NCBI RefSeq assembly: GCF_030867095.1
Contig: NC_081831.1
Coordinates: 72,554,716-72,618,715, forward strand
Origin: Alligator mississippiensis
Lineage: Eukaryota > Chordata > Crocodylia > Alligatoridae
Direction: 5' to 3'
Length of the DNA stretch: 64,000 bases
Shown: piece by piece, positions 35,901-47,900 of the stretch
Position numbering within the stretch: the stretch's first letter is position 1
How the letters are laid out: every line of letters begins with the position of its first letter
Made by a program: the position numbers and the translations under genes
Notes under the pieces: model-generated
Seen by the model: only the letters and a program-made list of their open reading frames with translations
The model's database searches: none
What the model was told of the DNA's origin: nothing

Positions 35901-38900
35901 GTGGGAATAGGGGTCTGTGGCGGGAAAAAAACCCGCTCTAGTATTTTCCTGTAGTGAAAAAGGGAGCGAAAAGGCAGAGCTGGTGCCCCCGGGGGGCTGC
36001 CTCGCCCTGTGCCCAGCTCCTCCTCAGGAGGAGGGTTTGTCTGGAAGGGCAGCATGAAATGCCGGGAGTGGGAGTGACCCCTGCTCTGGGGCACGCGCGC
36101 GTGCTCATTCATGGGTTCGGTTTTCACGAGGGTTGACCCCCTGCTCTGGGGCACATGCTCGTGCGTGGGCTCGGTTTTCACGCCGCCAGGAAAGGCTGCC
36201 GGTTTACCACCTTTGGCCAAAAAGCGACACCATTTCTCAGCGTTGCTCTTCTTCGGCTTATTTACCTACTCGTGGTTATTAATAGGGACTATCGTTTGCA
36301 CGCCAGAGCTCTGGATCTGCCGTAGGCACAGACCTGGGTGGCGTTGGAGGAGCGTTTCGCGGAGGGGCTCCTTCCTCGTGCAGCTGTCGAAGGGCCCACC
36401 TGCCGCTGGCTGTCATTCCTGGGAGCATCTGGGATGCGGGCTGTTGTTTTCCAGATAACTCTGGAGAGGAGGGATTGAGCTGCTTCCGAATCTTTGCATT
36501 TGTTATGCATTTAATTTTGTTTTGTAGACAGTGCTTTCCTGATGCGTTGGCTTGTCAAGGCATTCAGAGAGCTGTCGGTGCCTGGGGTGGGTTTCCAGCC
36601 TTCGCATCCATATGCCGAGACTGAAATAACGTTTGAGATGAGCGTTTGTAGCTTCGTCTTTAAGCAGTAGATTTTTCCATGACAAAAAATCTCATTTAAG
36701 CTGATCAATGCTGCTTCTGCCTAGCCGGTTTGTGACACAGTTTCCTCCTGGACTGGCTTGCTCTTTGCCAAGGTCTCTGCATTGAGTAGCTTCTTTTGTC
36801 TCTGTGCTTTCTGAAGTAAATTCAGCATTGCAATCTCATAAGATATGTATTCATCATAAGTCAGTGGAAGCTGATACGCTCTGGCCATTCTCTCACTAGC
36901 TAGTGATTTAGAGGATGTGTGATTTTTAGATGGACGAGAAATTGGCATGCCACAAACAGCGAATGTCTCTATCCTGACGGGGTTGTTGGTCAAGTCACAT
37001 TGTCTAAGGCGCTGGCTTGAGGCTGTGCTTTACTGTATTCCTGACAGCAGACGGGTAGGGAAGCAGAGGGCTCGTATCCCTGCCCATATCCGAGAAGTGG
37101 GGGCGGGAAGGCTCCAGGGCTTTCTTGTGGTGAGGAATAACCAGATAGCCCCACGTCACCACTTTGATTCCAGCCCAGGCCAGCAGCAGTAGCAAGTTGT
37201 TACCATGTAGCGGTGGTGGAGTGGCCTGTATGGCATGAGTCTAGTGGGGGACCTTGTTCCCAGGGGACACAGGCACAGCACAAAAATAACTGCTAAGTGC
37301 TTCTCCTGCCTCATGGGAGAGGGCTGGCTTGGCAGCATCTAGGAGCTTCTTTGGCCTACTCCAGGGTGTGGTGAATTTGACATCTTTCATGAGTATTAGG
37401 TCCTCAGTTTGGTTGCTGATCCTCAGGGGCAGGACCCTAATGTCCAGCTAGGCCATGCTTCAAACCCGGTGTAGGGGCTTAAACTGATGGATTAGTTGGT
37501 AGGATCAGAGTCTAAATTTACACGGGGATTTCTCAATTTCTAGAGTATAAGCTAAGGAAACTTTTCTTGGGCAAACCTAATAGCCTGATGCTTTGACAAG
37601 GGTATTAAAATGTGTAAGCCATGGGGCTGTCAGAGTTTGTGATTTCAGATGCACTTGCCTGTTCTTGCATATTGAATGGATGAGAAATAAAATAGAGAGC
37701 AGTCAATTTGCCCCCCCCCCCCCCCTTTCATCAGTGCTTAACTGAGAGTTCGTTCTTTCTCTCTTTCTTTCTTTTTTCAAGCTACTGACTTATTAACCAC
37801 AGGGAAAGATAAAGAACATGAAGCCCTTGCATTCCACAAAAGAAATGCAGGCATCTGAAACGTAGGTATTTACACTGCCCACAAGAGACTTCTGGCATAA
37901 CGTGAGAGGAACACATTTGTACAGGGGAAGAGGAGTCAGTAAAAGTGTTGCTGTAATCTGTCTTCTGATCAGAGTGAAACAGCCTATATGAAGTGGATAC
38001 TATAATACAGCTTTGCTTGCAGAAAGGCCGTAATACAGTTTTGCTTGCAGGAAGGGAATTTGCTGTAGTGCTTTTCCGGTTTAAAGATGAAAACCTTTTT
38101 ATTTGCTAAAGCCTGAACTCTTGATTCCACCTCCCTTCTTCAGTTTGACATCTGACTCCTAAAGCAGCTGTGTATTGAGAAGCAGGGTGTGTTTAACTTG
38201 AGCCTTGACCTTGAGCTGGGAGTCCTACCTGGTGTCTTAGAAGACAAGAATGTTGATTTAGTCCAAATTTCTATGAATGCAGCTTGGTGCATTTCCATTA
38301 AGTAAACACATCCAAAAATAGCAGAGAAGCCCATCTGCCCTTTGAAAGTTATTAGAGATTCTGTTAATGGTTCGGAATCTGAAATTAATTTTAATGTTGT
38401 GGATGTATTAATACATCAACATCATTCATCTCAACGATCACTAATATCCTTTTAACATTAAATGGAGAGGAGGCATTTTACAGGGTTTTCTCACGCTGTC
38501 TTTTTGTAACGCATGTGTTGAAGTGTAGACCTCAGTGTACTACTCCATTAAGCTGTCCTGTATTGCATGATCAGCATTCTTGTGTCAGAGCAGTTGTCAA
38601 CTGGAGGCCGTCCGCTCTCACTTCTCTTTACTCTAGCCATGAAATGACTTGCAGTAGCCACCAATAACATCCTCCATAATTCAGGGCATTGGTGTTCATG
38701 ATGAATACAATTTCTCACTTCCCAACTGATGTCTTGCTGCATCCCACTGAAACATCCTTTCTCACAAGCTGACTATTTTACTGGGTTTCCCTGCAACTAA
38801 GGCCAAAGTAGAGGTGTGATTTCAGCAAGACTTTCTTAATTAATTTCCCATCCTGTTGGTCTCTGAAGAAATTAAAATACTTGGAGTACACATCTCACAA

Positions 38901-41900
38901 GTTTAACTATGCTAATATTGAACCTGTAATACTTTTAAACATAATATAACTTACCATCATCTGCATTTAGCTGAGCCAGCTTGTAGGAGATTCAACATAT
39001 TCGTGTTTTCAAAGTCCTTCTAACACTTCTGCCTTCTTACTCTGCAAAAGACTTAGAACAGACAGCAGTGGGAACTGTAGCATGGAAAAAAAAGTCAAAA
39101 AATTAGCTTGTAGAGACTCCAAAGACAGAAAATAAAATTCAAAATCTTCCCACTTGGCAATTCTTTTAGCTGGACAGCAGTAATCTGATATGGTAGCAAA
39201 TTGTTACACAGAAGAGAAACTATGAAACAGGACCACATGGGGAAAACTCTGAGGCATCACATTGCTCTTTTTATTCATCTAAATCTGATTTACGGCAAAG
39301 GCACTTTACTGTCTTGAGAGAACAGACAGCACTTCCTATCCGAGGGGCCACTCCGCATACATGGAAAAGAGGCAATCTGGTATTTTGGCACCGTGCCAAC
39401 AACCCTCTCGTTGACTTCCCAGATATGCAGTCTACCAGGTTTTCTTTCATTACAGGAAGGCATCAGCTTTAATATACGAGATGCAAAAGCATTCTTGGCC
39501 ATTAGGAGATTTTCTCCAGAGGATATTGCTGTTGAACTGAAAGACTGAATCTGTTTATGAGCCCATCTCTTTGGGACTTGTGCGTGTACACTTACTTTCA
39601 AGTTAGACCCTTCTTGGATACAGCTACGAAAGGAAGAAAGACTCAGAAAATGACTCGACCCCGGCACATTTCTGCACAAGTCTTTTGAGGAACAGTAGCA
39701 AATACATATCCCACGTTTTGCATGCTGGACCTGATCTTACAATTCCTCTTCAGCATAATCCAGGGCAGACAGGTTTTGAATAATAGCCTTTTGCAGCTGA
39801 AAGTACTGCCTGGGCATAAAGTAATTTCCTTCCGTTCTGAACGAAGTGACAAGCATCTTAAAGGAAGAGCTGGGGCAATGCACGAGTTGCCCTTGCTACT
39901 ACGTCGTTTATGAGGGAACCATTGTGTGCATCCATATTCTGAGCACTGAACCACCATTTGGTGACCTGGGGCCTGGAAAGTATGTGTGTGTGTCTGAGCA
40001 GGGCCACCAGTTTCCTCCTCCCCAGCTGTGTTCAGGTTGTTGATGACTTTCTGATGTTCCTCAAACAGCTTAAGCTGGGGCCATTATTTTTCTAATCTGT
40101 TGCACTGCTTTTTTTTTTCTTTCACATCCTCCATAGGAAGGGCTGAGGTCTCTCCTAACAGTGCAGCAGCATATACTTGATACACTTAAGTAATTTGCAT
40201 GCTATTTGTAGATTTTTTTTGTTTACTATGGAGGCTAAGTTACTCCGATTAAAAAAAAAAAAAAAAAAAAGGGTAATATGCACACTGTTTTCTGCTCTGT
40301 CTGTAACGGATGCGCAGTGCGGTTTGAACAGTGTTTTAAAACCACAGGTGACATTTGAAAAGAGGCTGCAGGAAGCGAGTGGTAGGTGAAGTTCTTCATG
40401 GTGAAAGGCACATTGCCTCGCTGCTTATGGCTCAACATCTAACGCTCATTTTGTTCCATCTGGATCACACTTATATTTAGGAATGTGGCGTGAGGATGGG
40501 AGGCTTGTTCTTAGTGAGAGCCTACGCTTCCACCCACATTTCCTGGAGCAAATCAGGTTGGATTTTTAGGGCTTGAAGTAATGTTCCAGCCCTGCAGTTT
40601 TCAGGCTTGGTATTAAACGTTTATTCCATTTCACCCTCTCTAGGAGGAATTCTGCTTGCTGTTCCTTCTCCTTGGCATTTGTTGTATTGATCAGGGAGCG
40701 GTATACTTTTATTGGGGTAGTGAGGTAATGGTGTCCACTCATCAGAGACTCTGTATTTGTTGCTTTTGGCTTGGAGGGTTTTTACTCATACTTGCAAAAG
40801 GCGCAGGAATTGGAGCCTTCTGATCCATCTGTGGTATAAAACCATCTAATTGCTACCCTTGTTCTTTTTTTCACAGTATTAGAAGGTACTGCTGCATCCT
40901 CAGAAGGCCTTAGAAATAGGCCAATCATCCCTTGGGTGACTAGAAGGCATTCCTCCCAGTAGCATGTGATTTGGAGGCAAGGTGCTTAGGAATTCACAAA
41001 ATACCATATTTGGTGAACATCTTGGCAGGAAGAAGCAGACGAATACACAAAATATGGCTCAAGGGAAACATATTTACACAGAACAGGACTGTAAATCTTG
41101 CTAATGGCTGGAGTGTATTTGGATCATCCCATTAAAACACCCCAACCCCACCCCCTTCTCCCTACAACCAGCCAATAACACTTGTGGTGTTGTCTATTCT
41201 AGGGATTTTTCATGATGGCATCTTCCCTGTTCTTTCTGTGGAAGAGAAATATATTCATGGTATTTTAAAATGGACTCAGAATACGTGAAGGTAAAAGGCA
41301 AACGTAACAGACATTGGCTATGTATTTACTGCATTTCTTCTAATAAATTTATGCTGCATTAAAAAATCTGGAAGAGAATTTTCTGCATTAGAGGTTGAAA
41401 TGCCTAGCTAATAATGTGCTTTAAACTGGAGAGAGAAATGTCTCCATAGGGAAAAAAAATGCTCTTGCTATCTCTCATGCATGCATATGAGATTAATGCA
41501 AAAATGTAATTTGGGATGAACTAGGCTCTGATTAGGAATCTTTGCACAGTTCAGTTATTTGTTGTGCAGATTTCCTGCTTTTATTTGAAATTGCTTTGAA
41601 CTTGGTGCTGTGGCCAAATGAAGACTTCTGAAAGGCTAGCTGGGAGGATCAGGCCATTCATTTAAAAGAGGGACTAGGTATCTCTGGCCATCCCTACGCT
41701 GAGCCCAGAATTTCCTGTGCTTTGCTGATGCTTTAATCACTGGTGACAATCATTCACACTGCAGTAGTGCTGCTTGAGCCAGGAATGGCTGGAAGGTTGT
41801 GACACCCCTCCACACCTGTCACCAGCTAGGCCCAGTGGAGACTGGAGAGACTTGAAGGTTTCCTTTGTGTTTTTCCCCTTTGCAGCTGCACATGGGGCTG

Positions 41901-44900
41901 TGTTATTAAAGCCCTGCTGCTAAGAGTTTTATGTGTGTAAGAGACTTTGTAGGACTTGGATTGTCCTTCTTCACAGATCCCAAGCTGAGATACAGGCCCT
42001 TGTGCACCCCACTCAACGCTGTGTTCATGTTCATGTTCTGAGATGACAACTGCTTAGAAATCTTTTTCAAGTCACAGTGTTTCCTGTCACCTCTTGTGCA
42101 GAAATATGCAGGAGGGTACTGTATGCCATTCATCTACAGCTAATAGTTATGTAAAACATAGCCGTAGCTTGGACAGCAGCCACAAAATCCTCACAACAGT
42201 TGCAGATGGGGGGGGGGTTAGACCTTTTAAGAAGGATTTATTCTTTGCTGAGTCTTTTAGTGAATTTGGATTTGTTTCTGTTGCTAATGACCATTGTTTG
42301 GATCTGAGTAAAATCCTATGCGTTTACTAAGATGTTGCCATGTTCAGCTGCTCTTCTTTTAAGTGTCATTGTCTTCTGCCATTCTGCAGTACTTGTGTTT
42401 CACAGCTATGTTGTGTTTTTGTTGTCACTTTTGTCTCCCTGTTGGGCAAGAGTAAAATTTTAAGTTACTAATTTTTCCAGCAATCTTTTATTACAAATTA
42501 AACACAAGAGGAGCCATAGTTAACCAGCTGCTTTGTTTTCCAGGGCAAGGCATCTTTTGTTTCCATTAAAGGTCAAGAATTGAGTGTCTAAGTATTCTTT
42601 CAATAAATGCACATGTCAGAGCTTTACTAATGATACATAAACTGTACATGCACACTTGTATCTGTTTTAAACATAGTTCTCTAATATTTCTGACAAAACA
42701 GCCTGCAATGCAAGACAAATTGAGTATTTTGTTTGCATTGTCTGGAGCCATTGATTAAGCAGTTCAGGAAGTATGCTGACAGGAGGTAGATTTACAATAT
42801 ACACACAGATCTGGGAGGGAGAACTAACACACTGCCTAGGAGGTCTGAAAACTGTCAAATGGATGCACGTGGTGTACTGGGAAGGAGTAATAAACGTGTT
42901 TCAACCATTCTAGGGTGAAGGATGTCGTACCGTTCCCCTTTCTGGGCATGTTGGATTTGACAGTTTGCCTGACCAGCTGGTTAATAAGTCGGTTAACCAT
43001 GGCTTCTGTTTCAACATCCTGTGTGTGGGTGAGTATTTCCATTTTGGGAAATTCTTTTGCCAAACAGGGCTTCTCTGCAACTGGATGTTGCTTCCAGGTA
43101 ATTGGGTTAACAAGGTAGCTTTGATTTATTTGGCAGACAATTCCACCTCTCCCCATCATCTGACCCACTTGCAGTACCTGAATGAGACAGAACTGACATG
43201 CTGGGGAATTTGCTGTCAAAACTATGGGGAAATGCAATATCAAAAACTAAAGGGCAATGAACTATGGAAATCACATGTCTAATATCTCAGACTATTGCAA
43301 TTTTAATTTTTAATACAGTGTTTTTAGTCAGCTAACTCATTCTTCAGCTTTGTTTAGTCAAATCCTGGAGCACGGCTCTTCTCAAAGAAGTGAACACATT
43401 TTCCATTTTTTAAGCATGCGCGCACATGCATGCACACACACGCACACACTTCTTTTTATATACATTTTTAGCTAAATTATTGTCTAGACCAGTGGGTGGG
43501 TCCACACACTATAATCCAAACTGCCATCACACTGCTCTGTTGCTGCACCTTCATTGGTTTTTTCCATTGCTGTAACATCCAAAGGAATCCCACATGGTCT
43601 TCTCTGGGATTACAGGCCTAAAGAGCCTTTCCTCAGCACCACCTGACAGTTATAAAAAGTTCCATGCTTATTCCTCAATATGAATAAGCATCTTCTATGG
43701 ATCAGTGGAAAAAGTCCACCGTGCTTCTAAATGATCTATGCCCAGTCACCCAAGGTGCGAGATGTGCAGTGTCACCTGGCTGCTACTGTTCCAGATAGAC
43801 TGCAGGTGCAGGGGGCTGGTTTCAAGACAGTGGCAGGTGCAATGGGAAGAAGACCTCTAAGGTTTAATAAGAGAAAAATTCTGCTTTCAAATTCTAACAG
43901 TGTGGCTAGCCTGACAGTCGGCCCTCCCTGTTTGTATCCTTGAAAGCGCAAGGTGTGTAATGCAGCGTGTGACACTTGTTTTCTGTGCGATGATGAGTTC
44001 ATGAGACATTCATAAGACAGGAAGAGCTCAGCGCTGAGAGCTGAGCTCTGCTGAACGGACCAGAGGAGAACATTTTCCCTTACAATGGAATTCCTTTGAG
44101 ATGACAACTTGCTAAAGAGTAGAGGTCAATGCACGGCTGGGTTGTTAGGTAATTCCTTTCTGCGTAAACATGATGTGCCCCTATGAAGTTGAAGTCCTGT
44201 GTGCGTATACAGATTGATAGATGTGTGTGTGTGTTTCCTGTTGTGTTGCTTATACTCTTGTCAAGGGGCTGTGTGTTCCAACAAGATCTGTGTCTGGAGA
44301 CGCTGCTACATGTGCAAATTAAAGCTTGATAACAAGCTATAAAGTTAGTACATATTTTTGAGGTCTAACTTTACAGCTGGGTGGAGCTTTTTGTGGTGTG
44401 ATAGTTACTTTGCATGTGTAGCTGGTTTCAAGGTAATTGTGCAATTAACCAGTAAATTGTATGATACTTGTAATGCATGGGGGGGGGCCTTGGTTATGCA
44501 TATCCTCCTTGATAGTAGGGGAGCAGTTAAATACTTTCAAGTTTTTACATGCAGAAAAAATATGAAGATGTTAATCAGATTTTATAAATTAAGAATATCA
44601 AGGATTCACCAAGATATACTATTCCAACAAATATTGCAGGTCTTAACGTTGCTTTTATAAATGCTCATACAAGAGCCACTTTACTATCTTAGCTTCAAGT
44701 GAAACTTTGTAAAAACAAAGCAAAACAAAGTAATAAACAAAAAAAGCTTACTTGGCAAAACCCCCTCTTGCAAATGGCCCCCAAAGACTGGAAAGGGAGC
44801 TCCCCAGGCCTTGGGTGAAGGATGCAGGTCTTTTGTTTAACACAAACTGAACTCTTAAACATCTGAGGGGGGAAACAACTTCCCTCTCTGGGTTCCTAGG

Positions 44901-47900
44901 GTTTCACTAGCACAATGACACCCTGGTCCTACCTGTTCTCCTCAAGGCAGAGTCTTCCAGGGAAGCCAAACTAGTGACCACATGAAGTTTTAATGAAGAA
45001 ACATAAACTGGGAGAGAGTTACTCTAACTGCTTTTGTATCTTGATGTTGAAAAATAGGCCCAGACCCATTTCCTTCCCCTCACACCCTTTCTTCACAAAG
45101 TATTCAATGAGGAGTAATTCTTTAACAGGAAACTGTTACTGTACTAGCTGACAAATGTCCATAGGAAGGCTGTTAAATGCCACAGAACAACTTTGAAACA
45201 CTTTCCTTTTCAATCATAAGTAACATTGTTTGGAAGATGGAGGCCATGGAGAGCTGGGTAGTCAATACTACACTGGATATAAGAACATCTGCTGTATTAG
45301 CTTTTAATGGATCCCTTAATGCGATTACAAGTTATCAGGGAACACTTTAAAAGTGACTTTCAGCAAAAAGTTCAAATTAAGGCCCTTTTTAGCTGCTTCA
45401 TGTTGAAATCCATCTCTCACTTGTAATTTTTTGGGTTTAAATGAAAAATAGGGAGCAAAATTATAAGCAAGCAAACACTAGAAATCGTAAGGTGGGCTGG
45501 GCAATCACTTTCCTCCCAGAGCTGTAATGCAAAAGTGCTACTTGCCTTCCAGCTCAGTGCACCAGTTGGGTTAATATTTTAGTGCCCCAGACAGATCCCT
45601 TTGTGCTGTCAACATTGTTTAGTGAGAAGGAGATGGAGAGTGAACTTGGTCGGTAGCTCTCAGTAGCATTTCAGTTTAGGCAGATTATGGTTGTGTTTAA
45701 ACTGGTGTTCCACTGGATGCAAGTGCTTGTTCCTCCCTACCTCCTTGGAAAATTGTTTTAAACAGGAGTGTCTGCTCTCTTTGCATTTACTGCAATGAGA
45801 AACTGCCAGTATCCAAAAACAGTCGTTGATCTCATCATTTATGACCTAATCGCTCAAGGAAAAGAGAACCAGCTCCAGCAGACAGGAAGCAGCAGACTCA
45901 TAAAACTTGGAGTAGCACAGCTTCTTAATGGGAAACCATCCTTTGTTATCTGATTAGTTTTATTCTAAGAAGTAAAACTTTGCTCCAGCGTGAAGCCTGG
46001 TATTAGTGGCTGAGTACCCCTGACAGCTGTGCCAGGGGGTATCAGGGCTGAGTATGACTCCTTCTCTGGTTCATTTGGAGCCATGAGTTTATTAAAATTG
46101 TACCACAAAACTCAGTTCAGAGATTTTGGGGTGATCTCTCTTGTCAGCAGCTTAGCTGTGGCCCTGAGACTGAGATGGCTGTGGGTGGCTGCAGTACATA
46201 GTAACAGAAGAGGAGTAACATTTTTGAGCTGTTATTTGAAGGGGCCATTGTTAAAATGTAATAACTCCTAAATTGATGGTGGTGATCAGGCAGGGCTCGC
46301 AACAGGCAGGTTGCTTGGACTATAGGAGAGTAGTTACAAAGAGGAGATGGAAGAGTGTGTGCAGCTTTCTCAGTGCAGGGACAAATTCTGTCCTCCCATA
46401 CATGTGCACAGTTTCCAGAGAAAGTGGTGGGCTGATTGTGTATTTAGGTCTTGGGAGAATTTGCACTGCTGATTATAACAAGAAGCAGCTGAACTAGTAG
46501 GAAGGCCATTCATTTGGCAAGGTCCTCTGAAAATCCCCTGCTTATTTTCTCCCCTGTTATTGTTTCATCTCCTTGGAACAGGAACTACTTGCCCCATTCA
46601 GTACATGGAGTGAAGGGCTGTTTGGCTCCCTCAGGCTACAAAGTACTGGTTTTAAAATAGTGCTTTGTTCCTCCTCTTTCCATTGGGAAGCACAAGAAAC
46701 ATCCTACAGCCAGAGAGTTGTGAGAGATCTCCCTATGCCTGGCAGATGATTCCTATCATCCCCTTCCTCCCCCATCCTCCCCTCCTTGCTCTAAGAGACA
46801 GCCTCATCATGCAGAATGGCTGCAGGGTATGTCTGGATGGGGATGTTAAATTGGATTAGCTTTAATTTGTTCATATTAAAGTGCCTAGTGTCTACACACA
46901 GGGTTTTTTTTTTTCAGATGGAACAATTTGTTGTCTCAGGTCCCAGTAACGAATCCTCTTTGGAACAGAAATTAGCTCTATCTTTAAGTGGTTTATTTGC
47001 TTTCTAGACTACAGCCTCTGGCCATCCTCTCGCTCCTCACGGTGGTGCAGCCAAGAGTGCCACTCTGTGATCCAGCTAGTTGCAAGGTCCTGCACCCAGG
47101 CTCATGAGAGCAGCTGAGTCTCCAGCACAGCCTCATGCCAAGCGCCTGGACTCAATTGCTGCCTTTGGACTGCTGCATGTCCAGCTCTGTCCGGAGGAAC
47201 ACAGGCCAGACAGGTATTCATCTGCTCTGGCAAAGGAAAGAGCCAAGTCTTGGAGGAGGACCCCCAGCAGAAGTTCCTTGAAGCCAGGACAGGATCTTGG
47301 TAATGCTCCCAATGCATGCCCCTCCTGGGAGCCTCTGGACAGTTGTTTTTTTTGTTGGGTTTTTTTTAACCCCAAAAGAGGGCTGCGGTGGACACTTTCC
47401 ACAGAGTGCTCAAGGCACTACTTGTAGCATGAGCAGGAGCTTCACCTGGAAAGACCAAATCCTCATGAAGCAGTAGTTGAGGATGTGCCTGCAGCCTGTC
47501 AGTTTAATGGGGAGGGCAGCTCTACCAGGAAGCATCATGTGCTGTGTTAAAACTACAGGGGGCTTCAAACTACCTTTCCCCAGGCCGATTGTCTGTGACT
47601 GTGTTGGGTCCAGCTCAGAGGCTCATCATCTGATCAAAATTTTAACCCCATCCTTAGTGTGGTCAAGATTGCATCTGCACCAGACTTAGTGCTGTGAGGG
47701 CTTTATTTCCCTGAAATATCAAATCCCACAGCTCTATTTCTGTCCCCAAGCTGCCTGCTGCTTGCTTTGCTTGCTGTCTGAGCCTGGCCCTGCTTGTCCC
47801 AAATCTCCCTGCACTCAGATGGCAATGCCATGTGAATTAAAAATCAGGATCAAAAGCTTTGAATGTGGGGAGATTGTCACAGTGGGAAGGTGTACTGTGC

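Larger units (their letters stand above)
35546..42913 (+). other. SEPTIN6: SEPTIN6 intron 1
   Basis: A 7.4-kb intron. Its first 350 bases belong to the CpG island. A poly-C run is at 37,712-37,727, a polypyrimidine tract at 37,760-37,800 and a 20-base poly-A near 40,251. Minus-strand open stretches at 36,503-37,029 and 39,290-39,957 are discussed separately. The rest looks single-copy, with no feature I can name. Confidence 0.6.

Noticed and set aside
34883-36220. 445-codon minus-strand open frame over the SEPTIN6 promoter
   Set aside because: It lies in CpG-island sequence, where stop codons are rare. The product is a Pro/Gly/Ala/Arg-rich composition without domains, and it is antisense to the real exon 1.
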